Shown here: positions 53,305 to 62,131 of the stretch, piece by piece
Layout: each line of letters starts with the position of its first letter
Numbering within the stretch: position 1 is the stretch's first letter
Source: Opitutus sp. GAS368
GTDB lineage: Bacteria; Verrucomicrobiota; Verrucomicrobiia; Opitutales; Opitutaceae
Direction: 5' to 3'
Assembly: GCA_945903465.1 (NCBI GenBank)
Contig: CAMDOF010000003.1
Location: 1 to 64,000, forward strand
DNA length: 64,000 bases
The notes under the pieces: model-generated
What the model saw: only the letters and a program-made list of their open reading frames with translations
Database searches by the model: none
What the model was told of the DNA's origin: nothing
Program-made: the position numbers and the translations under genes

Positions 53305-53844
53305 TTAAGTGCAAATAGATCGGCCGACATCTGCGGCGACTTTATCGGAAAAAAGACATGAGGCTAGCCGGAGGGCGAAATCGAGGGAGGTCCCGGCGCC
53401 GCGGGCGGTGACGATGGGACCGTCGACGACGACGCGCTCGGCGGCGAGGACGTTAGCCAATTCGCTAGCGACCGAAAAGTGCGCGGTGTAGCGCCGGTTT
53501 TCGAGGAGTCCGGCGTCATGGAGGATGGTGGGGGCGGCGCAGATGGCCGCGATCCAGCGACCGGATCGAGCGTGGGCGTGGAGGATGGCGCGGACGCGGA
53601 GATCGGCGCGCAGGTGTTTGACGCCGGGGCCGCCGGGAAGAATGAGGCAGTCGAACTCTTGGGTACCGACCGCGGTTAAGGTGGTATCGGCGTGCAGCGT
53701 CAGTCCGCTGCGACCGGTGACATGAATACCCTCGGTGAGCGCGGCGACGGTGACCTCAGCGCCAGCGCGGCGGAGAATGTCGATTGGGGTGATGGCCTCA
53801 ATTTCTTCGAAGCCTTCGGCGAGGATCACGAGTGCGGTCGTCAT
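53305..53844 (-). CDS. DJ-1/PfpI family protein
   Basis: The 179-residue product has the DJ-1 family layout: TALVILAEGFEEIEAITPID with E14, then DCLILPGGPGVKHL and IAAICAAPTILHDAGLLENR with the nucleophilic C102. The 88-residue spacing E14-C102 equals that of human DJ-1 E18-C106. Family members include YajL/DJ-1-type chaperone or glyoxalase-like proteins; the exact activity cannot be set. It is on the same strand as and 169 bases upstream of the polysaccharide operon, so it may share or provide its promoter, though a functional tie is unlikely. Confidence 0.88.
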   Translation of the reverse strand: MTTALVILAEGFEEIEAITPIDILRRAGAEVTVAALTEGIHVTGRSGLTLHADTTLTAVGTQEFDCLILPGGPGVKHLRADLRVRAILHAHARSGRWIAAICAAPTILHDAGLLENRRYTAHFSVASELANVLAAERVVVDGPIVTARGAGTSLDFALRLASCLFSDKVAADVGRSICT

Positions 53845-53926
53845 GAAGGAGCGGACGCTTTATTTTGAGTGGGTGCACACTAATTTTTTGCACGTGGGCG
53901 GATTGTGGTGAACGTGGGCGCTAGGC

Positions 53927-54823
53927 ATGAGCTCACTTTCTGGAAAACGGGTCGTCATCTTTGGTTGTGGTTACGTCGGGACGGCGTTGGCGCGGGTGGC
54001 CCAAGCGGAGGGGGCGCAGGTGACGGCCCTGACGCGAAATGCCGAGCGGGCGGCTGGTTTGCGAGCGGAGGGGATGGCGACGGTGGTGGCTGATCTCGCG
54101 GGGAGAGCGTGGCACTCGGAGATTGCCGGTGGTCAGGACTTTTTGCTTAATTGTGTGAGCTCGGGCGGGGGGGAGTTGGCGTCGTATCGCCGGAGCTACG
54201 TTGAAGGGATGCGCTCGATAATTGAGTGGGCGGAGACGGCTGGCCCGGTGGGAACCTGGGTCTATACGAGCAGTACCTCGGTTTACGCTCAGGGCGGTGG
54301 CCAGCAGGTGGACGAGACGGCGCCGACCCCTTGGGCGGAGGCTTCGGACCGCGCGAAGATACTTTTAGAAGCGGAGGCTCAGTTGCGTGAGGCGAAAGGC
54401 GGGTGGGGTCGTTGGTGGATTTTGCGGTTGGCGGGAATTTACGGGCCGGGGCGCGGCCATCTGGTCGAGCAGGTGCGGCGTGGGGAGGTCGCGGGTGCGG
54501 GAGAAAGACGGCTCAACCTCGTCCACTTGGACGATATTGTGAGTGCGATTCGCGCGTGTTTTGTGGCGCCGGTGAGGATGGGAAATGAAATATTTAATGT
54601 AGTGGACGACGCGCCGAGTCCGAAGGCGGAGGTGGTGGCGTGGTTGGCGGCGGAGCTTGGCGTGGTGTTACCGCGATTTACGGGGGAGGCGATTTCGGTG
54701 CGGCGGGCGCTGGCGCCTGATCGGATTATTTTAAATGCAAAGTTGCGGGGGCAGTTGCGGTGGTGTCCGCGGCATGCGACGTATCGGGAGGGATATGGTG
54801 GCGGGATGCTCCGCGGGGTGTGA
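53927..54823 (+). CDS. NAD(P)-binding SDR family protein (YeeZ-like epimerase/dehydratase fold)
   Basis: The 298-residue product has an N-terminal Rossmann motif VVIFGCGYVGTALARVAQ and the extended-SDR-like YTSSTSVYAQGGGQQVDE. Mid-protein LRLAGIYGPGRGHLVEQVRR and LNLVHLDDIVSAIRACFVAP continue the fold. It resembles YeeZ-type proteins, whose substrate is not well established. It is transcribed away from DJ-1 and the polysaccharide cluster. Start ATG 53927 is directly followed by the fold. It ends 106 bases before ybaB, and the two may share a transcript. Confidence 0.82.
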   Translation: MSSLSGKRVVIFGCGYVGTALARVAQAEGAQVTALTRNAERAAGLRAEGMATVVADLAGRAWHSEIAGGQDFLLNCVSSGGGELASYRRSYVEGMRSIIEWAETAGPVGTWVYTSSTSVYAQGGGQQVDETAPTPWAEASDRAKILLEAEAQLREAKGGWGRWWILRLAGIYGPGRGHLVEQVRRGEVAGAGERRLNLVHLDDIVSAIRACFVAPVRMGNEIFNVVDDAPSPKAEVVAWLAAELGVVLPRFTGEAISVRRALAPDRIILNAKLRGQLRWCPRHATYREGYGGGMLRGV

Positions 54824-54929
54824 AATCAGGCGAAAAATTTCTGAGGTGGGTGACGTTTTTTGTCGCCTTGATGGTGCGCATGGCCGATCTCGGTAGCGAT
54901 CACTTCAACTCTTAATCTACCCAATCACT

Positions 54930-55238
54930 ATGGCTGGTCTCGGCAAACTTGTTAAACAGGCGGAAAAGATGAAGCGCGGCATTGAAGCGCTGCAGGCTCA
55001 GCTCGAAGCCAAGGAGATTGCCGTGAGTGCGGCGGGTGGTGCGGTTACAATCAAGATAAGCGGTGGCGGGAAGTTTCTCGCGCTGGTGCTGGACCCGGAG
55101 TTTTTGAAGGAGGATGCGAAGATCGTCGCCGACACGGTGTTGGCAGCGGTGCAGATGGCGGCGAAGCAGTCGAAGGATTTTAATGAAGCGGAGATGCAAA
55201 AAGTGACGGGGGCCTTTCAAATGCCGGGCCTATTCTGA
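54930..55238 (+). CDS. ybaB: YbaB/EbfC family nucleoid-associated protein
   Basis: The 102-residue product has the family layout: an N-terminal helix (KLVKQAEKMKRGIEALQAQL), a central VTIKISGGGKFLALVLDPEF, and a helix KIVADTVLAAVQMAAKQSKD. YbaB proteins bind DNA as dimers and often lie directly before recR, as here (91 bases apart). The ATG at 54930 follows an A/C-rich leader without a clear Shine-Dalgarno site. Confidence 0.92.
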   Translation: MAGLGKLVKQAEKMKRGIEALQAQLEAKEIAVSAAGGAVTIKISGGGKFLALVLDPEFLKEDAKIVADTVLAAVQMAAKQSKDFNEAEMQKVTGAFQMPGLF

Positions 55239-55328
55239 CGCGTTTGCGTGTTCGTTTTAAGTCTCGGCGCGTTGGGGTAGGACGGATGACGGTGATGGGC
55301 GCGACGACCGGCGAGCGAGCGATCTGCC

Positions 55329-55925
55329 ATGACTCCAGCCTTCGAAAAATTACAGAAGTACTTTAAGCAGTTGCCGGGGCTGGGCTTTCGTTCCTCGGAG
55401 CGGATTGCGTTGCACTTACTGGTGGAGAAGCCGGAGCGGTTACCACAGCTGGTGGCCGCGTTGTTGGAGGCGGCGGCGCTGGTGCGGCGGTGCACGCGCT
55501 GTGGGAATTTAGCGGAAGGAGCACTCTGCGCGATTTGTGCGGACGAGAAACGTGACCGGGCTTCGCTGTGTGTGGTGGAGCACGTGCCGGACCTCGTGGC
55601 GATTGAGCGGAGCGGGGCCTTTCGGGGCGGGTACCACGTGTTGCATGGCAAGCTGTCGCCGATGCTCGGGGTGGGGCCAGCGGATCTGAATCTTGAATCG
55701 CTGCGGGTGCGGATCGAGAGCGAAGCGGTGACGGAGATCATTCTGGCCTTGCCGAACGATGTGGAAGGCGAGGCCACGTGCCATTATATCACGGAGCACC
55801 TGCCCCAGGAGCGTACCGTGAAGACGACGCGGATCGGGTTTGGCCTGCCGAGTGGCGGTGGCGTGCTCTACGCGGACGCAGTGACTTTGAAAAGTGCTTT
55901 GGAAGGTCGTCGAGGCTACCGTTGA
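55329..55925 (+). CDS. recR: Recombination protein RecR
   Basis: The 198-residue product has the helix-hairpin-helix start KLQKYFKQLPGLGFRSSERI, then a Cys4 zinc finger (CTRCGNLAEGALCAIC) and a Toprim domain with SLCVVEHVPDLVAIERSG and a C-terminal IGFGLPSGGGVLYADAVTL. RecR works with RecO to load RecA at gaps in replicating DNA. The N-terminus and length are as in other RecR proteins (about 200 residues). It follows ybaB, the common bacterial order. Confidence 0.95.
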   Translation: MTPAFEKLQKYFKQLPGLGFRSSERIALHLLVEKPERLPQLVAALLEAAALVRRCTRCGNLAEGALCAICADEKRDRASLCVVEHVPDLVAIERSGAFRGGYHVLHGKLSPMLGVGPADLNLESLRVRIESEAVTEIILALPNDVEGEATCHYITEHLPQERTVKTTRIGFGLPSGGGVLYADAVTLKSALEGRRGYR

Positions 55926-56123
55926 CGAGAAGGCGAGTCTCCGGGGAGGAGGGGTAACGGAGGGTTCGCGAGGCTTGCTGGCTTGGTTGGCGCGAGCACC
56001 ACAAAAGCACGTGCTAAGTGCGGTAGGTGTGCACCTAGGGGGGCAATGGTGAATTTTAAGACCGATGGATTTTCACTTGCGGATTCTCGCGGAGCCAACC
56101 AAGCATAAGGGGTTCCTCCCCGC

Positions 56124-56197
56124 GCGGGCGTAGTATATCGGTATTATGTGTGCTTCCCAAGCATGAGAGGCGGGTTCGACTCCCGCCGCCCGCACCA
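56124..56197 (+). tRNA. tRNA-Gly (anticodon CCC)
   Basis: A 74-nt cloverleaf starts GCGGGCGTAGTATATCGGT. The anticodon stem TGTGC/GCATG closes the loop TTCCCAA, giving anticodon CCC. The T arm is GCGGG/CCCGC with TTCGACT. The acceptor stem GCGGGCG pairs with CGCCCGC, and CCA is encoded at 56195-56197. One D-stem pair (U13-U22) is a mismatch and several anticodon-stem pairs are G-U wobbles. Confidence 0.9.
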
Positions 56198-56224
56198 CGT
56201 TAAAAACAGTCCAAAAATAAATAA

Positions 56225-56461
56225 ATGAAGAAATCATCCACATCGTTGATCGCGTTCGCGATCGCTTCCCTGTTAGTCGCTGGTTTTGCCTTTGCCGCTG
56301 ACGGCGCCAAGGTAGAAGCTAAGGTTGCCGGTTGCTGCGTCAAAGCGAAGGCCGCTGATAAAGCCTGCGCTCACCCATGCTGCGTTGAAGCCGCGAAAGG
56401 TGGTAACAACTGCACGAAGTGTGGTGGCGCCGGTGCTCTGGCGAAAGCCAGCAAGAAGTAA
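56225..56461 (+). CDS. Small Cys-rich secreted protein of unknown function
   Basis: The 78-residue product has a clear signal peptide (KKSSTSLIAFAIASLLVAGF then AFA, cut before ADGAK). The mature part of about 54 residues is Lys/Ala-rich with seven cysteines arranged as CC, C, CC and CxxC (in NNCTKCGG). These may bind metal or form disulfides outside the cytoplasm. I do not recognise a named family. It starts 28 bases after the tRNA-Gly end, with an A-rich leader (AAAAATAAATAA) and no Shine-Dalgarno site, so the tRNA and the gene may share a promoter. A strong terminator follows. Confidence 0.72.
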   Translation: MKKSSTSLIAFAIASLLVAGFAFAADGAKVEAKVAGCCVKAKAADKACAHPCCVEAAKGGNNCTKCGGAGALAKASKK

Positions 56462-56497
56462 GCTCTCGGCATCGCCCTTCAGCGACAATTTGTAGCG

Positions 56498-56529
56498 AGC
56501 CGCGCAGATTCGACTGCGCGGCTTTTTTG
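56498..56529 (+). terminator. Intrinsic terminator of the Cys-rich protein gene
   Basis: AGCCGCGCA (56498-56506) pairs perfectly with TGCGCGGCT (56515-56523) around an 8-nt loop, followed by a run of Ts to 56528. It ends the transcript carrying tRNA-Gly and the small secreted protein. The gap from here to 56777 shows no gene. Confidence 0.9.
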
Positions 56530-56777
56530 TGCCCGCGCGGCGGCGTGGCGGGCGGGCGATTCACTCAAGCGCTTTCAGCTAAGCGTAACCGCGGGGGCGT
56601 CACGGCGCGGCGGTTGGTGGCAGTGGGGATCCGTGGTGGTGGCACCTCGACCGTGAATACGCCAGGCCGCGGAGCGGGCGGAAGGGCGTGCAAAATAAAA
56701 CGTCGCATCGCCACCGATGTCTATGGCCACCCAAGCAAGAGGGTGGGCTCCGGTTGGTGAGGAGCGCGCGGGGACGG

Positions 56778-58715
56778 CTAGGCGTCGGTGGCGACGGTTT
56801 CGGCGCGGAGGTTTCTCCAGCGGTTGAGGACGCGGCGATGGATGTCGTGCCGGGAAAGTCCATGGCTGGCGCGGAGGACCTCCACGTTGTTGCCATGTTC
56901 GACAAATTTATCAGGCCAGCCGATCCGCTCGACGGCGGCGGGGCACTCGCCCTCGTGGAGGGCCTCGATGATCGCGCTGCCAAAGCCACCGGCGAGCACG
57001 TGATCCTCCATGGTGACGAGGAGGGGAATGCAGGCGGCGTGGCTCAGGAGAAGGGTGCGATCGAGCGGTTTGACGAACCGTGCGTTGACGACGCCGACGG
57101 AGAGATTTTCCTCGAGAGCTAGTTTTTCCGCGAGTTTGAGGGCATCGGTCACCATGGAGCCGAGGGCCCAGATCATGATATTAGAGCCTTCGCGCAAGAC
57201 CTCGGCCTGGCCGACGGTGAGGAGGGCGGGCTGATCTTTGATTTTAACGCCGGTGCCGGCGCCGCGCGGGTAGCGGATGAAACCAGGGCCCGGCAGGTGG
57301 AGACTCGTGTGAAGCATGTCGACGAGCTCGTCTTCGTCCTTGGGCTGCATGATGGTTGCCTGAGGGACGCAGCGCAGATAAGAGAGGTCGAAAAGACCGT
57401 GGTGAGTTGGGCCGTCGTTGGGGGAGAGACCGGCGCGATCGAGGCAAAACGTGACAGGTAAATTTTGGAGGGCGACGTCGTGGATGACTTGGTCGTAGGC
57501 GCGCTGGAGGAATGTGGAGTAGATTGCGCACACGGGGCGGAATCCCTTGGTGGCGAGACCGGCCGCGAAGAGCACGGCGTGTTCCTCGGCGATGCCGACA
57601 TCAAAAAACTGTTGAGGGACGCCCTCGGCGAGATGGGAAAGCCCGGTGCCGCTGGGCATCGCGCCGGTGATGCCGATGACCTTGGGATTAGCGCGGGCAA
57701 AACGGGTGAGGGCCTGGCCGAAGACGTCTTGGAAATTGGGTGGTGTGTCTGGAGGATTTTTTTTGCTTTCGCCGGTAGCGGGATCGAAAGGCGAAGCCCC
57801 GTGGAATTTTTCGGGGTGGGCGATGGCGGCGCTGAGTCCGCGGCCTTTCTTGGTGAGGATGTGAACGAGGACGGGGACGTCGCAGTGCTTGGCGAATTCC
57901 AGGTTTTTGGTGAGGGCCTCGAGATTATGGCCGTCGACGGGACCGAGGTAGCGAAGGCCGAATTTCTCGAAGAGAGATGATTCGACAAAGAAGTCTTTGG
58001 TTTCGCGTTTCCATTTGGTGTAGACGCGGTTCAGTTCGACGCCGGCGGGGAAGCTCTTGAAGAATGCCTCGACGTCGTGATGGAGCTTATTGTAGGTCGG
58101 GCTCGTGCTGATGCGATTTAGGTAGCGGGAGATAGCGCCGACGTTTTTGGCGATCGACCACTCGTTATCATTGAGGATGACGACGAGGCGTTTGGTGGAG
58201 CTGACGACATTGTTGAGCGCCTCGAGGGTGATGCCGCAAGTGAACGCGGCGTCTCCGCAGATCGCGACGACGTGTTCGCTCGATCTGCGGAGATCGCGGG
58301 CGGTGGCCATGCCGAGAGCGGCGGAAAGGGCGGTGCCAGCGTGGCCGGCGCCGAAGGCATCGTGGGGGCTCTCGGCGCGGTAGAGGAAGCCGCTCGCGCC
58401 GCCGGATTGGCGTAATTTTTTGAAGAAGTCACCGCCGCGACCGGTGAGCAATTTGTGGACGTAGCCCTGATGAGCGACGTCGAAAACGAACTGGTCTTCT
58501 GGGGATTTGAAGGTGCGGTGGAGGGCGATCGTCAGTTCGACGACGCCGAGATTGGGCCCGATGTGGCCGCCATTTTTAGCGGTGACGGCGATGAGTTCGG
58601 CGCGGATTTCCTCGGCGAGCTGCGGCAGCTGGGACGGGGCGAGGGACTGGACATCGGCCGGACCGCGGATTGAGTCTAGGAGGCGGGTTGGCGGTGAGGC
58701 GGGAGGTGCGTTCAT
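56778..58715 (-). CDS. dxs: 1-deoxy-D-xylulose-5-phosphate synthase
   Basis: The 645-residue product makes DXP from pyruvate and glyceraldehyde 3-phosphate, the first step of the MEP isoprenoid pathway. It shows LAEEIRAELIAVTAKNGGHI, DVAHQGYVHKLLTGRGGDFF, the TPP-binding ICGDAAFTCGITLEALNNV with ILNDNEWSI, and the second domain with DVGIAEEHAVLFAAGLATKG, where EE holds the catalytic Glu of the cofactor cycle. ATG 58715 fits the usual start; an upstream in-frame start adds 26 residues without family character. The xseB gene begins 31 bases upstream, and the two are probably co-transcribed. Note DVAHQGYVHK where most DXS enzymes have DVGHQAYPHK. Confidence 0.93.
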   Translation of the reverse strand: MNAPPASPPTRLLDSIRGPADVQSLAPSQLPQLAEEIRAELIAVTAKNGGHIGPNLGVVELTIALHRTFKSPEDQFVFDVAHQGYVHKLLTGRGGDFFKKLRQSGGASGFLYRAESPHDAFGAGHAGTALSAALGMATARDLRRSSEHVVAICGDAAFTCGITLEALNNVVSSTKRLVVILNDNEWSIAKNVGAISRYLNRISTSPTYNKLHHDVEAFFKSFPAGVELNRVYTKWKRETKDFFVESSLFEKFGLRYLGPVDGHNLEALTKNLEFAKHCDVPVLVHILTKKGRGLSAAIAHPEKFHGASPFDPATGESKKNPPDTPPNFQDVFGQALTRFARANPKVIGITGAMPSGTGLSHLAEGVPQQFFDVGIAEEHAVLFAAGLATKGFRPVCAIYSTFLQRAYDQVIHDVALQNLPVTFCLDRAGLSPNDGPTHHGLFDLSYLRCVPQATIMQPKDEDELVDMLHTSLHLPGPGFIRYPRGAGTGVKIKDQPALLTVGQAEVLREGSNIMIWALGSMVTDALKLAEKLALEENLSVGVVNARFVKPLDRTLLLSHAACIPLLVTMEDHVLAGGFGSAIIEALHEGECPAAVERIGWPDKFVEHGNNVEVLRASHGLSRHDIHRRVLNRWRNLRAETVATDA

Positions 58716-58746
58716 CAGTGGCGTTAGGCGCGAAGGGAAAGGGCTA

Positions 58747-58992
58747 TCAGTCTTCGCGGCTGGCATCAAACTTTTCGAAAGTGCTGGAGCCATCTTTTTG
58801 TTTTTTGAGCTGCTCGATTTTCATTTCGGCATTTTTGAGGCGGGTCTCGCAAACCTTGAGGAGGAGAGTGCCCTCCTCGAACTTGGCGAGTAATTCGGCG
58901 AGCGGGACCTCGCCCGACTCCATTGATTCGACGATCGATTCAAGTTTGCCGAGGGCGATTTCGAAAGAGAGTTTGGGATCGGAAGCTTCCAC
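58747..58992 (-). CDS. xseB: Exodeoxyribonuclease VII small subunit
   Basis: The 81-residue product has the XseB layout: SFEIALGKLESIVESMESGE then VPLAELLAKFEEGTLLLKVC and a helix to the end (KNAEMKIEQLKKQ). XseB forms part of exonuclease VII with XseA, which is not in this window. It lies directly before dxs, 31 bases away. In E. coli too, xseB lies near dxs (with ispA between), so this pairing is common. Confidence 0.9.
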   Translation of the reverse strand: MEASDPKLSFEIALGKLESIVESMESGEVPLAELLAKFEEGTLLLKVCETRLKNAEMKIEQLKKQKDGSSTFEKFDASRED

Positions 58993-59074
58993 GCGGTGGA
59001 CGGTGGAGTGCTTTGGCGGTATTTCAAATCATCTTTGGGCTGGCGGCGTCGCCGTTTTTGGATGGATTGGTGCG

Positions 59075-60322
59075 ATGATCTCTGTCCTCTGGATAACGGC
59101 TGGTCTGATGGTGCTCAGGCTGGTGGCTGAGTGGGTGTTGTCGGCGTTGAACCGGATGGAAGTGCGCCGGCATGCGGCGGAGGCGCCGCCGGCGGTGGCG
59201 GCGATTATGGATCGGGAGACGTACCAGAAAGCGGTGGAGTACACGCTGGCGAAGTCGCGGTTTGGGGGGTGGACGGAGGTTTTTGATACGCTGGTGCTTG
59301 GACTGGTGCTTTTTGGAGGAATTTTGCCGACGCTCTTTAATATTGCGGCGGGGTGGGGCGGGGCGGAGGCGACTTGGAATCACGCGGTTTTTATTCTGCT
59401 CGTGGGTGGGCTGCTCTCGATGCCGGCTTTGCCGTTTGAATGGTGGGAGCAATTTCGTCTGGAGCAGAAATTTGGATTTAACAAAAGTACGCCCGGGCTC
59501 TGGGTGATGGACCGAGTGAAAGGCACGTTGTTGATGCTGGTGATTGGCTTTCCGCTGCTGTGGGCGCTGTTGGCGCTGGTGCAGAAGGTGGGGGCTGGCT
59601 GGTGGGTGTGGGGCTTTGCGCTGATGTTTGGTTTTCAGCTCCTGATGTTGATTCTTTATCCCAAGTTGATTTTGCCCCTTTTCAATAAGTTGACGCCGCT
59701 GCCGGATGGGGAGTTGCGCACGCGCTTATTGGCGTTGGGTGATCGCACGGGATTTCGGGCGAGCACGATCGAGGTGATTGATGGCTCGAAACGATCGGGT
59801 CACTCCAATGCGTATTTTACGGGCTTTGGCCGTTTTCGGCGGATCGTACTCTTTGATACGCTGATCGCGCAGTTGACGGCGGAGGAGCTCGAGGCGGTGC
59901 TGGCGCACGAGATTGGGCACTATCGGCGAGGGCACATTCCGAAGATGATTGGGCTTTCGGCGGTGATGATGCTCGGTGGTTTTGCGGCCGTGGCCTGGCT
60001 GGCGCGCAGCCTTTGGTTCAACTCGTCGTTTGGGTTTCCGCCTGGCCAGATGGCGCCCTCTTTTCTGTTGTTTGGGCTACTGAGCGGGTTAGTCACTTTT
60101 TGGTTTTCTCCTTTGAGCAATGTGCTCTCGCGCCGCTACGAATATGAGGCGGATGCGTTTGCGAAAGATGCGATGGGCGGGCCGGCGGCGATGGTCGGGG
60201 CGCTCCGCAAGTTGGCGCAAAAAAACCTGACGAATTTGACGCCCCATCGCTGGTTTAGCGGGTTTTATTATTCGCACCCGACCTTGGTGGAACGGGAGCG
60301 GGCGCTGGCGGAGTCGCGGTGA
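59075..60322 (+). CDS. M48 family zinc metallopeptidase (Ste24-like) membrane protein
   Basis: The 415-residue product has several membrane helices and the zinc motif HEIGH in AVLAHEIGHYRRGHIPKM, with a later Glu in YEYEADAFAKDAM as the third ligand. The N-terminal part has WWEQFRLEQKFGFNKSTP and LYPKLILPLFNKLTPLPDGE, both typical of the CAAX-protease (Ste24) branch of M48. It probably cleaves membrane proteins. ATG 59075 was chosen as the first start before the first helix; the frame is open further upstream without family character. It ends with a GTGA-type junction close to the next gene. Confidence 0.9.
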   Translation: MISVLWITAGLMVLRLVAEWVLSALNRMEVRRHAAEAPPAVAAIMDRETYQKAVEYTLAKSRFGGWTEVFDTLVLGLVLFGGILPTLFNIAAGWGGAEATWNHAVFILLVGGLLSMPALPFEWWEQFRLEQKFGFNKSTPGLWVMDRVKGTLLMLVIGFPLLWALLALVQKVGAGWWVWGFALMFGFQLLMLILYPKLILPLFNKLTPLPDGELRTRLLALGDRTGFRASTIEVIDGSKRSGHSNAYFTGFGRFRRIVLFDTLIAQLTAEELEAVLAHEIGHYRRGHIPKMIGLSAVMMLGGFAAVAWLARSLWFNSSFGFPPGQMAPSFLLFGLLSGLVTFWFSPLSNVLSRRYEYEADAFAKDAMGGPAAMVGALRKLAQKNLTNLTPHRWFSGFYYSHPTLVERERALAESR

Positions 60323-60360
60323 ATGCCGGCGGCCGCGGTGATTTTTTAAGGGGAAGCTTG

Positions 60361-61290
60361 ATGGACCGGTATAAAATGATGGCGAGGAAGGTCGGGGCAG
60401 TGGTCCGCTGGTCGGGATGGGTGGGGTTGCTGCTGGTGGCGCTGCGGGCGGAGTTGCTGACGGTGGCGACGTACAATGTTGAGAATTACGGACCGGCGAA
60501 TCGAATGACGGAGGCGGGGTATCGGCAGGATTACCCGAAGCCGGAGGAGGCGAAGCGGGCGCTGCGCATGGTGATACGCGGGGTAAATGCCGATGTGTTG
60601 GTCTTGCAGGAGATGGGGGATCAATCGTACCTGGATGAGCTGCGACGTGATCTTAAAATGGAAGGTCTTGATTATCCGTACGCGGCGTGGGCGAAGGCGG
60701 CGGATGCGGATCGGCATCTGGCGGTGCTGGCGCGGCGACCGCTGCAGGCGGTGGTGACGCACACGGATCTGCAGTTCACGTATTTCGGGGGCAAGGAAAC
60801 GGTGAAGCGGGGACTCTTGGAAGCGACGATTGCGGCTGAAGGCGGGGACGTGACTTTTTTCATGGTGCACTTGAAAAGTCGATTGACGGATCGTCCGGAC
60901 GACCCGCAGTCGGCGGTGCGGCGGGCGGGAGAGGCGACGGCGATTCGCGATCGTGTTTTGAAGCGCTTTCCGGTGCCGGCGACGGCCCGTTTTATTATTC
61001 TTGGGGATTGTAACGACAGTCGCTCGAGCAAGGCGGCGACTTTTTTGCAGAAGCGAGGAAAAACCGAAATTAGTGTGTTGGTGGCGGCGGTGGACTCCCG
61101 TGGGGAGTATTGGTCACACGCGTACCGGCGAGAGGAAACCTATTCGCGGGTGGATCAGATTTTCATTTCACCCGGTTTGAAAGGCACGGTGAGCGGTGGG
61201 GCTGGGCGGATCTACGATGGGGACGGCGTTTTAACGGCGAGCGATCACCGACCGGTGATAGTTGGGCTGAACCTTGGGGCAAAAAAATAG
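60361..61290 (+). CDS. Endonuclease/exonuclease/phosphatase family protein
   Basis: The 309-residue product has an N-terminal hydrophobic segment (GWVGLLLVALRAELLTVATY) that may be a signal peptide. The fold continues with TVATYNVENYG and VNADVLVLQEMGDQSYLDEL. Metal and phosphate site motifs seen are LQEMG, FIILGDCNDS and VLTASDHRPVIVGL. The family covers phosphodiesterases, DNases and lipid phosphatases; the substrate is unknown. ATG 60361 was chosen because AAGGGGA lies 6-7 bases upstream. An alternative GTG at 60319 overlaps the M48 stop and would add 14 residues, so translational coupling is also possible. Confidence 0.85.
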   Translation: MDRYKMMARKVGAVVRWSGWVGLLLVALRAELLTVATYNVENYGPANRMTEAGYRQDYPKPEEAKRALRMVIRGVNADVLVLQEMGDQSYLDELRRDLKMEGLDYPYAAWAKAADADRHLAVLARRPLQAVVTHTDLQFTYFGGKETVKRGLLEATIAAEGGDVTFFMVHLKSRLTDRPDDPQSAVRRAGEATAIRDRVLKRFPVPATARFIILGDCNDSRSSKAATFLQKRGKTEISVLVAAVDSRGEYWSHAYRREETYSRVDQIFISPGLKGTVSGGAGRIYDGDGVLTASDHRPVIVGLNLGAKK

Positions 61291-62121
61291 GGTGGGCGAC
61301 GCACAACGCGGGTCGCGCGTCGGAGATATTCTCGGAAGTTTATTTTATGATAAATGAGAGGCGCGCGCGGGCTGAAACAGAAATACTTGGAATACCCCCG
61401 CTCCTCCTGCCGGCCCTGGCTTGGTGAGGAAAATCTTTCCACCAAAAAATTCTCCCCTCGCGGCCAATCCTTTTTGCACCGTGGAGACGGGATGACCACG
61501 CAGAGGATGAGGCTAACCGCCCGCGATGATCGGCGCGGGTTTGTCGGAATGGCGGTACGAAGATGGAATCGGCGGAAAATTTCCGGAGGCTCAGCTATTG
61601 GCGCGGGTGGACGTTCTAGGAGGGAGTATCCCGGTGGAATCAAGGCTCACCGGTTTCCGTATTTTTTTAGCCCGCTCTTTTTTGACGTCGCCACGATGTG
61701 GGCATCGCACCCACCGGCAATGCCGCTCCTTTGCTCTCGGCGGACTTTTGTTCAAAAATTTAGTTGCTGGAACCGTCGGACGACCTCGGTGATTCGATCC
61801 AAGTTGATGCCTTCAAATCCGATCACGAAGGGAGCGCCTCATCGGCGCGTCGCAATACTCGCGGCGGGGGCGTGGAGGCGCGGACAGTTCGGACGCCACG
61901 CGGAGGCCGGCGAAAGAAGACCGCCTTAAATCCATTTTGTCCCACGCTTGGCCCGGAGATGGTTGGATCGTTGCCGCGATCTCGGAGAAAGAACGATACC
62001 CGTCTGCCGGGAGTCGTCCGACGCAGCCCCAAGCCCGGCTTGGGAATGGCTTGGCGTGGGCGCGAGGTGGCGCGGAGCGTGGGCGGTCAGCGGGGATTAC
62101 CGGTGGCGCGGAGCGTGGTGG
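61291..62121. other. Long gap without a recognised gene
   Basis: The 830-base stretch between convergent genes has open frames on both strands, the longest about 190 codons on the plus strand (61354-61929), but none shows a known fold or signal peptide. Composition changes from AT-rich near 61300-61480 to very GC-rich by 62000. It ends with a tandem repeat (62066-62131). It may hold a decayed gene, a non-coding RNA or nothing. Confidence 0.45.
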
Positions 62122-62131
62122 TCAGCGGGGA
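62066..62131. repeat. Imperfect tandem repeat over the 3' end of the lipoprotein gene
   Basis: 31 bases at 62066-62096 recur, with one base lost and one changed, at 62102-62131 (period 36 bases). The second copy covers the last codons and stop of the lipoprotein gene; the first lies just beyond. The pattern is like the duplicated gene end at 22369-22467. Confidence 0.7.

Noticed and set aside
61354-61929. Plus-strand open frame of about 190 codons in the long empty gap
   Set aside because: Arg/Ser-rich, no signal peptide, no domain-like pattern and no clear ribosome site; not supportable as a gene.
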